From NCBI RefSeq assembly GCF_001625215.2, contig NC_030383.2, forward strand, positions 4,972,779 through 5,036,778: a stretch of 64,000 nucleotides of DNA. Direction: 5' to 3'. Origin of the DNA: Daucus carota subsp. sativus (taxonomy: Eukaryota; Streptophyta; Magnoliopsida; Apiales; Apiaceae). Both the position numbers and the translations under genes were made by a program. Position 1 is the first letter of the stretch. The number at the start of each line of letters is the position of its first letter. A model generated the notes under the pieces. That model had not been told where the DNA came from, did not search any database, and saw only the letters and a list, made by a program, of their open reading frames with translations. Positions 45,428 through 57,581 of this stretch are shown here, piece by piece.

Positions 45428-45895
45428 ATGGCTTCAACTACACCTGCAAATCTTTCTCATCTCGAGAAATCTCCATGCAGCTCTAAGTATGATGCCGGAT
45501 ATCACGAACCTCAACCCGAAAAACATAAACAAGACATGTTCACTTTGGAGATCTGTAGTGAAGAGGAGGTTTTTCAGGGTGATCAGCCCCCCAAACCTAG
45601 TAAAGTAGGCGCATTGCAGACAGTGGCAGGTTCGAGCAGACGTGATGCTGAGGATGAGAGTGGGAGGGAGAGGCTGAAGAGACATCGGATGGAGATGGGT
45701 GGGCGAGTGTGGATTCCAGATACATGGGGTCAGGAGAATTTGCTGAAGAATTGGATAGACTGCACTGCATTTGATGCTTCGTTGGGTAACAGCAGCGTGC
45801 TCTCGGCTAGGGCTGCTCTTATGCAACAGCGTGCTACTACGAGGTCTGCTAATAATCTTCCACTTCGCAGAAGGATATTAGAGAACAGATGTTAG
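45428..45895 (+). CDS. BIC-type blue-light inhibitor of cryptochromes (155 aa)
   Basis: This is a small intronless gene. The conserved core occupies about residues 78-120: GRERLKRHRMEMGGRVWIP, then TWGQENLLKNWIDCTAFD. This is the CRY-interacting domain of BIC1/BIC2. The N-terminal 75 residues are poorly conserved and disordered, and the tail is Arg-rich. BIC proteins bind photoexcited CRY2 in the nucleus and block its dimerisation, damping blue-light responses. Their transcription is light-induced in Arabidopsis. The gene diverges from the PPR gene. A poly(A) signal follows at 45991. I cannot say from sequence alone whether it is the BIC1 or BIC2 orthologue. Confidence 0.9.
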   Translation: MASTTPANLSHLEKSPCSSKYDAGYHEPQPEKHKQDMFTLEICSEEEVFQGDQPPKPSKVGALQTVAGSSRRDAEDESGRERLKRHRMEMGGRVWIPDTWGQENLLKNWIDCTAFDASLGNSSVLSARAALMQQRATTRSANNLPLRRRILENRC

Positions 45896-45990
45896 TTTAG
45901 TGTTGATCAACTTGTTGGTTTGCTTTATTAATGGAATAGTAATGTGTTAGACAATATATTAAGCTACTTTTTTGTGGTTATGCTTGAATG

Positions 45991-45996
45991 AATAAA
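45991..45996 (+). terminator. Poly(A) signal of the BIC gene
   Basis: AATAAA lies 96 bases after the stop codon. Confidence 0.55.
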
Positions 45997-46685
45997 GTAA
46001 TTATGGGAACTGAGACTCTGCATTCAGACAGAAGTGATTGCTTTCTTCTTCTTGATTTGTTTGTTCAGTTGATGTTCTTGAGCCGAAAGTACAAGCTAGT
46101 TAGATATGCATACTTTATGTGAACTCAAATTAGAGTATTAGACCAACAAATAGGATAGTCACTACATTTCATTATTTAGGTTTGAGATCTTATGATTCTG
46201 TACTCCAAATTTGTTCGACAAATGAATTTGTAAACTGATGGCTCATAGACTTCTAGTTTAATTATCAATATAATATCTCAGATCCGGTTTAATTAGCAAT
46301 ATAATATCTCAGATCCATTTTACAGGAGTCTTGGTAGTTGGTACCTCAAGATATTAAAATAGTTATATTATGTTTGTAGGGATGATAGAAGTTAGGAATG
46401 AGAAGTTAGGATTACATATATATCGATAATCACAACTAATCAGATGACCCGTTGATTCGAGATTTATCAAGAATTTATCAGAGATTTTTAATCTAATTAG
46501 GTATATCAATAAAAATATTTTTAAGAATTAATCAGTAAAATTTTCAATCGAGATTTTTAGTCTAATCGAAGTGTGTAAATCAGAAAAATATTTTTTAAAT
46601 ATTAATCAGGAATTTTTAATAAAACGGAGAATTTTAAAACACTACCTATACCTGAAAATTTCAATATTTTATAATATAATTAAAA
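45997..46685. other. Intergenic, AT-rich
   Basis: No gene recognised. A short direct repeat (ATATAATATCTCAGATCC) occurs at about 46268 and 46299. Confidence 0.4.
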
Positions 46686-46700
46686 GATATTAAATAGTTA

Positions 46701-47209
46701 AGAACCGCCTCTCTCTTCCCCTCTCCCTCTCTAAACCCTAGCCGCCATTAAAGATTTTTGAGGGGGCTTCCATCGGCTTTCACCGGTGGAAAGCCCCAAT
46801 TTCTTTTTTCTATTTTACTGTTTTGCAATCTTATTTTCCATTTAATAAGTTCCCAATTTATTTGAGTTTTGTTAGTCTCTCCTTGTTGTGAAAGTTGATT
46901 TGTTTTGTTTTGGTGTTCTTCATGACCGAGGTTATAGATCGGCATGATTTTTATGAGTTTGATTCAGGCTTGAAAGTTATTATAGAATCACATTTATGGT
47001 CGATTGTTCAGAACAGTCAGGTGAAAACCAATCAAATGGAAACAATGAAACAAGGTATATATTCATCATCTTCAAATCGCTTAGTTGCCTCTCTAAAAAG
47101 GAAGAATTCAACAGCGATATTCTTCAGCGTCTGTCCAATTTCGATTATATTTGTAGATGCCGTATGGCTTTTAATTAATGAATTGATTCCTTTTTATCAA
47201 AAAAAAAAA
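46701..47209 (+). mobile_element. Poly(A)-tailed retroposon, copy 1 (about 509 bp)
   Basis: It begins with a pyrimidine-rich, mRNA-leader-like head (CTCTAAACCCTAGCCGCC) and has a hairpin at 46763-46797. It has a conserved middle with an ATG at 46922, and ends TTTTTATC plus A11. Flanking direct repeats GATATTAAATAGTTA (46686-46700) and GATAGTATTAAATAGTTA (47210-47227) are a target duplication that differs by three bases. The small ORF is frameshifted: MTEVIDRHDF and SHLWSIVQN are in one frame, and NFDYICRCRMAF in another. The copy sits about 470 bp behind the CIA1 stop codon. I do not recognise the family. Confidence 0.75.
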
Positions 47210-47227
47210 GATAGTATTAAATAGTTA

Positions 47228-47699
47228 TTAATTATAACAAAATATATTACAAGGGAGATGTCCTCACACTTTATCAAGCACTTGCACGACAGGGTTTCGG
47301 ATTAGAAGAGATTGATGGTGTTGCATAGCCTTTCACCTTCTGGTGCCAAGTGCCAACTTAGGACAACCCAAAACTCTTTCCTCATATTGTAGTGCAGTTT
47401 CAAATTGTTAATATAAATCATTCAAGGGATATATGCAACTATGCAATGTATGAAATGAGGAAACAATAGCAAGGAGAAGAAACCCAAAATTTCATTAGCA
47501 TGGCTAAGATCAAAACTTACAACTGCACTGCCTACCCCGCACTATTTTATTGTCACAAAACAATGGTAACTATAATGTTCTGCCATAAAAATTACAACCG
47601 TTCACTTTTGATGAATCACACAGTATAGAATACTGCTGAAATGTGCAAATCACATATATGGCACAACATTTAATGCTGGCTGTATTTTGTGTATATATG
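47228..47699. other. 3' flank of the CIA1 gene
   Basis: This probably includes the CIA1 3' UTR on the minus strand. Nothing else is recognised. Confidence 0.4.
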
Positions 47700-50600
47700 T
47701 TAATGGCGAGGACCCAACTTCCATATCTTAACGCTGCAATCATCACTTGAAGAGGCAAGTAGCCCGCTCTCCTGAGAAAGATCCAACAGAAACATACGTT
47801 AAAGAGAAATTGCTTACCAGACTTTCTTCATAGTACTGCAAATTGACTTGATATCATTAAATTTATCGATATAAACTTGAACCCCATTCTTGGTATAGTT
47901 GACCATTGAAGACTATGTTTAACACGGTCCTAAACTTTCAGTCAATCTTTCCATGTAGCTAACATGAAACAAAATATATCTTACTGTGTATTTCACTATT
48001 TGTACTTGAAACTTGTATTAAATATATCATATATTTAACCAGTAAGGGAGTTGAGAAGAAAAATGAGTTGCATAGCAAAATCTAATGAACTAGAATTTCT
48101 AATGTTGAACCAAATCCAACTATAGCAGAACGCACCATCTTCAGGCACATGAGTTAACTAACAAAGTATATAATAGCTCAAGTATCTTACATTTAGGGAA
48201 TAACTAGTAGTACTAGGTATGACTTACGAGGCTGTGAAATGACATACACCTCAATTCATATATTAGTAGAACCGTGGATACATGGTTTAAAACATATTAC
48301 CTTGGAACCCCACTGCACACAGTTCACATCCTGTTCATGAGCCTTCTCCTTTTTCGAAAGTAATCTATACATAGGTCCATCACCCTGTGACAAAAAGAGT
48401 CATGAAATATCCAATTTTTACTATATTTCTGCTCAACAAGGGGAAAGATAGGGACAGTTCTACTTAAATTACAGAAACTAGAGAAGATAATCTCCTTAAC
48501 AGACCAGAGCATGTACAGACTCATATACGTTCAAAGCACAAAATAATCAATCTCCTGTTTATCGAACTTCACTAACGGAACAAAAAGCTATTCTAATGCA
48601 ATGCTAAACAGGATTACAAACAGCCTGCTCCTAGACACTGTGACTGAATCAGGAATCATAGAACAGTCATTATAGTATTAGAGCCTATTATTCGAGCTTC
48701 AATGATAACATGCATGTGTTCAGTCAACTGTAAAGTTCTCTGCAAATAGTAAAGGAAAAGGTTGAGCTTTGCAAGAATCTTACAGTTTCTAATGTACAAG
48801 AAGAATGGAATATATGTATCTTCAGTAGAGTATTCATATGTACTTGGGCCATGAATGTATTATAATAACAAAGTATTGAGCTCCACTTACTTAGATGCAT
48901 AGAATTTTAGTAATTTCCTGCAGAATCATTTGAGCTTCATATGTTCCACTAATTTTTAAAAGAGAATGTTCATTCTTCTCTCCCTATCTATTTACAACCA
49001 AACTTACTATTTTCTACTTGTGGTCTCAATTACTCTCATATCATTTCTTATACATTCCATCTCTAATTTGCTTTACAAATTCATTTCATTGTCACACACA
49101 TTCCGGTTATCCAACTACATGCAACACAATTGTTGGCACAGCTAGATATAAGAAGGTTCAAATCGGACAGAGCTCCAGGTAAAACAAATATCAGCAGAAC
49201 ATAAGCTGTAGGCTGTGTTGCATGTATCTTGCAAAGCTCATTAAATTGGCTGAGATGCCCCGGTCAATAGAGCTTATGGTGTCACGACTCGGGAGTAAGG
49301 AGACTAGAACTCTAGAAGTTTAGCTTCCCGTCAACACTACACAGTACATACATAGTAAATTGAAATACAATTAATGGCCAGCTACAACTCTGACAAGAAA
49401 AAAGTGGCTGGCTGAATAATTTAGCAAATCAAGAAGCACATGGCTATTGTGGCACTAATGCAATGCAAAAACATCAAAGAGGTCAGTGGAACTCAAGGAT
49501 ATTCACAGAAATTTTGAACCTCAAATTCATAATAAGGACTATTGATTCAAACTTACAGCTGATTATATATGATTTATCTTGTTATACTGTACCACCAACA
49601 CTACTTTCAATAGCCTTCATGTTATTGGTTTGAATGACCTTTGATACTCAGCATTTTATGACTTATCAGCTCCGTCATAAAGTCTAAAGCCCATTTGGTT
49701 GGAAGGAAAGGAATGAGGTGGTAACAAAATGAAAAGTTGAATAAGATAGAGGTAAGCAGCAAAAGATGTAGGAGGAAGAGTGAAAAGATTATAGTGCAAA
49801 TTTTCTATGATGAGGTTTGAGAAGGACCTGAGTAGAGAAAAGAATGGAAATTTCATTCTCAAATTAATGAGTTTGAGGTCTAGCTTAAATTTATAGGAAT
49901 AAAATAGAGGGGGAATGGAAATTTTAAATTTAACAAGTAAATAGTAGTATAGTACAATATCCCATCAAAATTCCACTGAATCCATCCAGAAACAGCATAA
50001 GTTAATTGCAGTAAATGTTTAGTTAATTAATATTCTGCACCAGGAACCATTGCAAAGAAGAAGAAAAGTGTAGCTAATTTGCACATAACCCATTTCAAAT
50101 TTGTGTTCATAATTGCTTTTGTATTCCAAGTTCTGACTTCTAATTTGCTGACAAGACACTCTGCTTACCTTTTACAAAAAACAAGACATGGCTTATAATT
50201 TCAATATTGTTTCCCTTACAATTTGATACTCAGACAATCAGACTATAATACTTTAATAAACTCAATATCAGAAGATCAATCCCCTTCCGTTTTCTTTCCA
50301 TAGGACCTCCAAACTCGAACTGAACTCAGAAGCAAGGTAAGACCATGGTACTGGCTTATAATTATAAGAAACATGAGCCTACAATAAGTATCCTAGGACT
50401 TTGTACAATCAGAGGAAATCATTCTAATCTCTCAAAAAATAAGGCGCATTAACATAAAGACACATCGAAAAAGGGTTATTGCTAAGTAGCAGGGTAGCAG
50501 TTCTGATGAGATGTGAAGCATGAACAGGCCAACATTGCAATAAGGAAGACAATATATAGCCAAAAAAATCTTAATGGTGGTGGTAGAAATCAGTACTTAA

Positions 50601-53600
50601 ATCAAGGATCTAACTTATAAAGTGTTCCCCTTCTGTGTGTCTAAGTGTGGTGTTTAGGGGGTTGGCTGTTGGAAAATAGAGGTCAGAAATATCTGAGCAG
50701 GTACAATTACAGTGAATCAAAGTACCATAAATTTTATGAAAATCCAGCTCCAAAAAAGTAAAACACGAACCTTCTATAGTGTTAATATAAAGTTATTTAT
50801 ATCACCAAGGAAAAAGGGGGCAATGTTACCACGATGTACACAAAAAAAATAGGAATCATTCTAGCAGTAAACTTTATTATTGAAAGCAAAACCGACAGAA
50901 ATAAAATAGAAATATAAACATACCAAGTCATCCTGATTCTCAACAAATAAACGAATAGCATCATCTGCTGCTCCACTAGAAATTATTCCTTCTCTGTCAT
51001 TGTATGTGGAAGAAACAAATGAAGACAGAAATTTTAAAAGAGATGGACTGTTAAAGTTACTGAGATCCAAAAAAAATTACCTACTAGCAAGCATTTACAT
51101 TTAAACCAAAAACTTGCATTTTTTTCCCATTTTAGAAGTCATGGATCTAAACTATGTTCTATAATTCAGGCAGCTCCAATTCGAAAACGAAGTATGAAAA
51201 CAGGCATTATTAGCTGTTAATCTTACATGTAGGATGTATCAAAATACATACAACATACTGCAACTTAGACCATGACACCAAATCTGAACCAGACAGTATT
51301 ATTTATGAACCTGCAAATCTTATATATTCATTTCATTACATTATAAAATTTTCTTTATAAATATTCTTTTGTGCAGGTTAGAGGGTGTAGCCTTGAAAGG
51401 AAGCACATAACTGTATTGCTGAAGTCAAAATTAACATGTTCATTATAACACACATAAAGCAAAAAGTTTATGGAGTAAATATGTGTCTGTGATATATTAA
51501 CATTACCTTGACCAATGGACTGAGAAAACTGTTCGATCATGATAGCCAGATAGAGTGCAAAGGTGTTTCCTGAAACACCGAAATACAGATATTTGATCAG
51601 CATTCGTGTAGACCATTACAAGTGAAACTTTGCATCCCAAAATCTGTAAAACAATCAGTTTTTATTCAATCCAATATAGTTTTATTTCAAGGCCATATCT
51701 AACTTGTTAGTATGTCCAACGGTGTGCTGAACATGGTGCTATATCTATATTATGACAACAAAAACAATATTTATCAATCCAACACACTGTGCTCTATAGT
51801 TGGTGCTATATATAGAACAAAATATAGATGGTACTATATTTGCCATATCACCCAAAATGCGATACAAAGAAATGCAAATTGTTAAAGAGAATACCAGAAC
51901 AAAACATGTAGTCATAAATGGAAAATATAGTTACATTTAGAACCTTGCATTGGAGTCACGGTGCAATTTTAGCACAAAAAATAATGTGTTGAACTATAAT
52001 TGCTAAACTATAATCAATTTTTGATGCTAAAATATAGCAATAGCTATTATAGCTAAATATCATCACTTGGTAATTATTATTCCATAATCAAAGAAGTGAC
52101 TATAACTCTTAAAAGTTATATAATACAAACAAGAACAACTAAAAATTATTTCCAAGGGTCCAATACTTCAAAAATGAATATTATGTCAAGATTATACAGT
52201 ACAGTGTTAGCAGTCGGTGACATACACTAACAAATCAATACAAGGTTGTTATGTGTAGTTCTCAGATATTGAAGCCCTCAACCTTCTAAAATTCAAACAA
52301 ACAATCATTGTACTATATGGTTTAGTTGTCAAAAATTAAACCCTGGGCCTTTTGATAGTACTGGTCGACTAAAAATTCTAATTAAACACGAACATTTTGA
52401 AGTGACAAATTTATGAACACAAACTAACTTCTTAACATAGAAATATACAAAGCGCAATAATTATGTAATAGAATCTAGATTCTACAGGTCAAACTAATTG
52501 AATAAATTGAGTGATTCTAGGAAATAGAACTCAGGACTCTAGGTAGGCATGTTCCTTACCAAGGTGCATAGCCCTCACCGGACTGCACTCTCACAATGTC
52601 TGCACCCCATACCTTTATGGAAAGATCATCACTACAAAGTTAACAACCCTCGCTACATTAGCAACGCACATATGAATATATCCATTCTAATAAAACAAGA
52701 ATGCACTATAGTAGTATATATATAATCAAAAAAGGATAGTGCGAGTATGCTAGAAGGTTGATACCTTGAAGTAACCATTTTATCTCCAGTGGCATTAAAA
52801 GATATAGACCATACTGTAGATGAGTGTCCACTGCAAAAAACCACAGCATAATTGTAACACGCTATATTAAAAAGCATAATTTACAGTATGATCATCTAAA
52901 ATTCCATATTGCACCTAGATAGTTCTAAATATATGAAAAATGTAGATAATATCTTATTTTAATTTAATTAAAAATTATAATTTACTATTGACATTAGATT
53001 TATAAAAATTATATAAAATTATTATTTGTTATTATTATTATATAATAAGAAAAACAATAAAGAACAACTGTGCATGGCACGGGTTATAAGCTAGTGTGTG
53101 TGTGTATACATACATACATACATTTATAACTGTTGAAAACCTATTATCATACATTTTTACAAATCTTGTTGCTACACCGGCACAATTAACAATTTCTTTA
53201 AGTGTCAAACAATTTTGCTTGGTCACATAGTAGTAGACCAATGCCCTCAAGGTCATGTAATCAAGTCCAAAATCCAAAATGTGGTATGATATTGCTAAAG
53301 ATGCATGGTGCATGTGTTTTCATATTTTCCAATTTAACATAAAAATGACAAGAGGGAACAAGAGGTCCATAACTGTCCCAGTTCCTAAGTGTTAAACTTA
53401 TGAGCATAGCAACCGATTAAGGTTTTAACTTAAAGCACAAAAATACAATCACGTGGAAACTTATATATAAACTACCTTATAACCCGTGCGATTATATATA
53501 TATTTTTTTATTGTCTATATTTCACTTTTTAACTTGATTTTGTAGATACATTCATACTGGAATAATATGTGTTTTTTTTTAATTGAAATAGGGTTTTAAA

Positions 53601-55804
53601 AATTAATAGGCGTGTCTGGGTTAATATATATTTATTGGGCATGTTCAAATAAGGTTTTAATAGTTTAGCCCGTCAAAATACATACATACATATGTGTGTG
53701 TGTGTGTAATATATATGCCCGGCAGATTTTTTATTGAGTATATTTACATATGTCTTAGTTATAATTAAAGAGACCTGTTAAAACATGTTATAAAATAACA
53801 TGCCCATAAACCGGCTCAAATACCGACTCACCAAAACTTTTAATGTTTCGGCTTAATAGTATAATATAGATAAAGAAGGACTAGGTAGTACTTGTTTGCT
53901 TCTTTCAAAGTCTGAACACAATGCCAATCGTCACTGTCGCCGTCTTCAGCCCAAACCTGCATGTAGTAGCGTTCATTATTTTCACTCTTGGTATCATCCT
54001 CTACAGTCAAAACAAGTGCAGAAGCAGCTACACGGATAGGATTTCGCATCATATGTACCTTAATAGTGTTATCATAGCTACATGAAAATAATATATCCTC
54101 GGAAGGGTGCCAAAGGACCATTTTGACATCTTGTGTGTGCCCCTGTAAGACTGAAACACAGTCGAATTCATTGCCAGGCAAAGCTTCCCAAATCCAAATT
54201 GATTTATCTCTGCTACAAGTAGCTAAGAGGGAGCCGGATGCATTCCATGAAACACTTTTAACTTCATTTTCGTGACCCTGTACAAACACATGAACACAAT
54301 AAGATGACCACAGCACTACTTTGGAAAGGTATATGTATGAAGATCAAAATTTACGTAAGCATCTTTGTGAGTCCTGTCACAATTGACAATAATTCTAAAA
54401 ACATGTAGTAATACATGCAACCTATGCAAGTACAGACTATACAAATTATTTTAACATTTTTCACAATGAAGTTGCCACTAATAATACCTCCAAGGTGGCC
54501 AAGCATTCAAAGTCATCCCCAACCTGTTCCCAGATGGCAGTGGTAGCATCAAAGCTTGCAGTTGCTAATAATTTACCAGATGGTGACCAGGAACATGATC
54601 TAACAGTTCTAGTATGAGTCTCTTCAATAGTTGCCTGCAAAATTCATGGATGTAACATTACAAAACAAAGTACACCACTGACTGGCAAATAATAACATTA
54701 TTTTGCAATCCTCAGTGTACACGTATATGAATATATAAGGTTTAAGAGATATAACAAGACACAATGACAAGTAAGAACCCAAATCATTTTAATTATGGAA
54801 AAAATAGATAGAAAGCAGATCTTGATTTTGTCCGCTGAATGTTTGATACTATAAGATTAACACTTTGGTCTATGTATTGAAGTGGCACATCAAATGCAGA
54901 ACGGATAAGAGGTTATGTTTTATATAGAAAAAGTAAAGCAAAACAAACTATTTCAAAATTTAAAATGCTTCCGGTGATAAGCATGTGCTGTAGGGATGAA
55001 AGCTATTCTAACCTTCTCACACACCACCCTCTCCCAACAACTAAATCAATGAGCTTTAACAGTAAAACCTAAACATTTACATTCCTATATCAACTGCAAC
55101 TATATTCGACAAATGAAGTCTTAAAACCGAGGTCCTAAAATAGAAAATATACTCCCCTGGCCTCAACCACAAAACAGTAAGTTTGACTTGCAACGATTTT
55201 GGACTAGCGGCAAATCATCTAATCCTATTATTCTACTAAACCATTGCGACATAAAACTAATGGAATAAAATTCCTACTATGATCACTGATCAAAGAATCA
55301 TTGTTATCCAATAAAACCAGTAGCCCTGAAATTACTGATCCAAATTCCATAGCTCCCCGGAAAGAAAGACAAACAGCCAAAAAACAATTTACCACATAAA
55401 AATTCAATCTTTATAACTTTTACTAATTAATGTCTATGCCAACAGTAATTAACTACCTCCAGCTACCAAACAATGCATAGCCCGAAAAATCCATTCATCC
55501 CGCAATTACACAAAACCAAGTTCAATTACAACTCGATACAATCTGAACCATGAATAGACATTAATTCAGACAAAAAGATTTAGTTGGGTATTAAAGAATC
55601 AAGCACCTTGAGGTGAAAAGAGCTAGTGGAGGGGCTTTTTTGCCAGATTTTCACGGTTTTGTCGCCGCTACAAGAAGCAAGAACGGCGGGCACGCCGTCG
55701 GCGCCGGAAGTGGGGTTCCAGGCGAGGCCCCACACTCTGTCTGTGTGGCCTTCGAGCTTCTGAATCTCCTGGAGTTCTAGGTTGTCTTCTGAAACTGATG
55801 CCAT
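47700..55804 (-). CDS. CIA1: Cytosolic Fe-S assembly WD40 protein CIA1/CIAO1 (351 aa)
   Basis: There are ten exons on the minus strand: 55607-55804, 54488-54634, 54059-54277, 53892-53956, 52765-52830, 52560-52631, 51507-51569, 50924-50993, 48301-48384 and 47700-47771. All have GT-AG borders, and the total of 1056 nt is in phase. Seven WD40 blades are visible, for example [11 protein letters not shown]...[18 protein letters not shown]...DKSIWIW and [11 protein letters not shown]...DCSVKIW at the C-terminus. CIA1 is part of the cytosolic targeting complex with MMS19 and AE7, which hands 4Fe-4S clusters to nuclear and cytosolic proteins. The ~350-residue length fits plant CIA1. The third intron (53957-54058) is only 102 nt and in frame. 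Confidence 0.92.
53957..54058 (-). other. 102-nt in-frame, stop-free intron of CIA1 (exitron-like)
   Basis: Read on the minus strand it begins GTACATATGATG and ends ATGCAG. It would encode 34 residues without a stop if retained. Spliced, blade 4 reads NTIK-VWAEDG, as in the family. Retained, the protein would be 385 aa with an insertion at the strand end of that blade. Confidence 0.75.
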
Positions 55805-55929
55805 TATGTTAAGAGTTACTATAAACCTAATTGTTCTTGGTTTTTGGATGGTGTGACCCCTGACCAGGTTTCTTTACAGGACTAGCGAGTTGCCTGTGGC
55901 GGCCACGCTATTTGTTGGCTGTTAACTTA
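55805..55929 (-). promoter_or_regulatory. Upstream region of CIA1
   Basis: This short GC-richer region directly upstream of the CIA1 ATG presumably holds its leader and core promoter. I see no clear TATA box. Confidence 0.35.
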
Positions 55930-55984
55930 ATTATATCTTTTAAATTTCGTAAAAAAAAAAAAAAGGAAATTATATCTTTTAAAT
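55930..55984. mobile_element. Tail-only retroposon insertion with 16-bp target duplication
   Basis: ATTATATCTTTTAAAT occurs at 55930-55945 and 55969-55984, and encloses only TTCGT, 14 A and GGAA. It is the same kind of scar as at 30166-30218. Confidence 0.65.
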
Positions 55985-56412
55985 AATAATTTATTATATT
56001 TAAAATTATTATAAAAATTATTAAATAAGGTATTATTCTCATTATAAAAGTAAGTTCTTTTTTTTAAGAACAAGAAAATTTCATTGAATTAAATCACTTT
56101 CTAAAGCCGTGTTCCTTCCATGGAAAGGGACGAGGGGAGAATTGAATAAAAAATTATATAAAAGTTTTAAGGAGAAAGAAGAAAGTATGAAATAATAGTG
56201 ACAAAATATGAATGTAGTTAAATTTTTTGTGAGAAAGATTGTGAAAAAATCTGATGGAAAAATGGAATGAACATTTCTTCAAAAATAGTAAGATTGGAAT
56301 GATTGATAGAATGAAAATTAGTATATACATTTTTTTTATTAACACCATTTTAGAGTACAAAATTTATTTCTTTCTCTCTCCATTTCATTCCTTTCACGTT
56401 AACACAAACTAA

Positions 56413-57042
56413 GACTCTACCTACATACAAAACCCTAAATTTCTCTCACCTTGAAGTAGTCGTCGTCATTTAATGAGTTCGTACGTTAATTGTGCATCTA
56501 TTGATGGCTAATTTTGTACCATTTATGGGTGGCCATGATTGATGGCTTATTTTTGGCTTGTAAGAGGCATTTATGTGCCACTTTGTTGGCTGCAATTATG
56601 TGCCACTTTGTTGGCTTGTTAATAATTGTTATATTATATTTTCGGTATATTATCTTTTTCATTAGTGTCTCACCAAAGATCCATCTTTGGTTGAGACTTT
56701 ACTTAATTTCCTTTTTCACTAGTTGAATGATTATCACATGATGTTAATTTTTATTAGTTATTGGATATATTATCCTTTATTTTTTAATAATATATATATA
56801 ATCAGTTATATATATATATATAGACTTATATTCTCCTTGTTTCCTTTGTTTATAATTTCAGGATGCTTGGAAGAAGACGGGTTTTTCTTTTCGGACATTA
56901 AAGTTTTATTATCTAAATTTCCCCGGTCATCTTGCATGTCCGATGGTTAGATGATAAGCTTTCTTGAATGAAAGAATTATCACGGTGAATTGCCGGATCA
57001 TTTTTGTTGAGATTCATTCTCATTATCAAAAAAAAAAAAAAA
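56413..57042 (+). mobile_element. Poly(A)-tailed retroposon, copy 2 (variant body)
   Basis: The left flank GACTCTACCTACAT (56413-56426) recurs after the A14 tail at 57043-57056. The head (ACAAAACCCTAAATTTCTCT and on to GTCGTCGTC, to about 56467) is identical to the head of copy 3. The remaining body is unrelated to the other copies and includes ATGTGCCACTTTGTTGGCT repeats at about 56573 and 56601. Either it is a family member with another 3' part, or an unrelated retroposon that duplicated a long target. No ORF of note. Confidence 0.55.
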
Positions 57043-57109
57043 GACTCTACCTACATACAAAACCCTAAATTTCTCTCACCTTGAAGTAGTCGTCGTCTCT
57101 TTTATCTGA

Positions 57110-57144
57110 GGGGCTTCCATCGGATTTCACCGGTGGAAAGCCCC
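57110..57144 (+). other. Conserved hairpin of the retroposon family (copy 3)
   Basis: GGGGCTTCCATCGG pairs with CCGGTGGAAAGCCCC around a short loop, giving a 14-bp stem with one bulge and a G-T pair. The same hairpin is at 46763-46797 (copy 1) and 57645-57678 (copy 4). Confidence 0.75.
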
Positions 57145-57273
57145 AATATTGTCTTCTTTTCTTACTATTAATTAATCTCTTGTTTTCTTCAATAAGTTCC
57201 CAATTTATTTGGGTTTTGTTTGGTCTCTCCTTCTGTGAGAGTTTGATTTTTGTTTGGGTTTTGTGTGTTCATC

Positions 57274-57513
57274 ATGTCCGGGATTACAGATCTGCGGGAT
57301 TTTCATGATGCTGATTCAATGATAAAGGTTTGTATGGTGATGCATTTATGGTCGATTGCTCAAAACAATATTGAGAGTATTACAGCATGTATATATCTCT
57401 TCAAAAAATCGCTTGGTTGCCTACCGAAGAAGGAAGGATTCAACGGCGATATGATTCTGCGTTTGTTCAATTTCGATTATATCTGTAGATGCCGTATGGC
57501 TTTTCATTATTGA
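57274..57513 (+). CDS. Small ORF of retroposon copy 3 (79 aa), unknown
   Basis: It starts MSGITDLRDFHDADSMIK, has the block MHLWSIAQN in the middle and ends NFDYICRCRMAFHY. Copies 1 and 4 encode recognisable relatives (MTEVIDRHDF...HLWSIVQN; MSEILDPEDF...HLWSIA then stop), each broken. I know no protein family like it. It may be a host gene fragment carried by the retroposon or the remnant of a longer ORF; expression is unproven. Confidence 0.4.
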   Translation: MSGITDLRDFHDADSMIKVCMVMHLWSIAQNNIESITACIYLFKKSLGCLPKKEGFNGDMILRLFNFDYICRCRMAFHY

Positions 57514-57581
57514 ATTATTTTCCTTTTTCAAAAAAAAAAGACTCTACCTACATCGATAGGAACATAACTTTATTGAATATC

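Larger units (their letters stand above)
57057..57539 (+). mobile_element. Poly(A)-tailed retroposon, copy 3 (about 483 bp, best preserved)
   Basis: It is flanked by perfect 14-bp duplications GACTCTACCTACAT (57043-57056 and 57540-57553). It has the AAACCCTAA-type head, the 35-nt hairpin at 57110-57144, the shared block AATAAGTTCCCAATTTATTT and an intact small ORF (57274-57513), ending with CTTTTTC and A9. The structure implies reverse transcription of a polyadenylated RNA by LINE-type machinery in trans. Confidence 0.8.

Noticed and set aside
53840..54316. Single 158-codon exon for CIA1 blades 3-4
   Set aside because: It includes a 102-nt segment with GT-AG ends that is absent from the family; treated as an intron, with retention noted as a finding.
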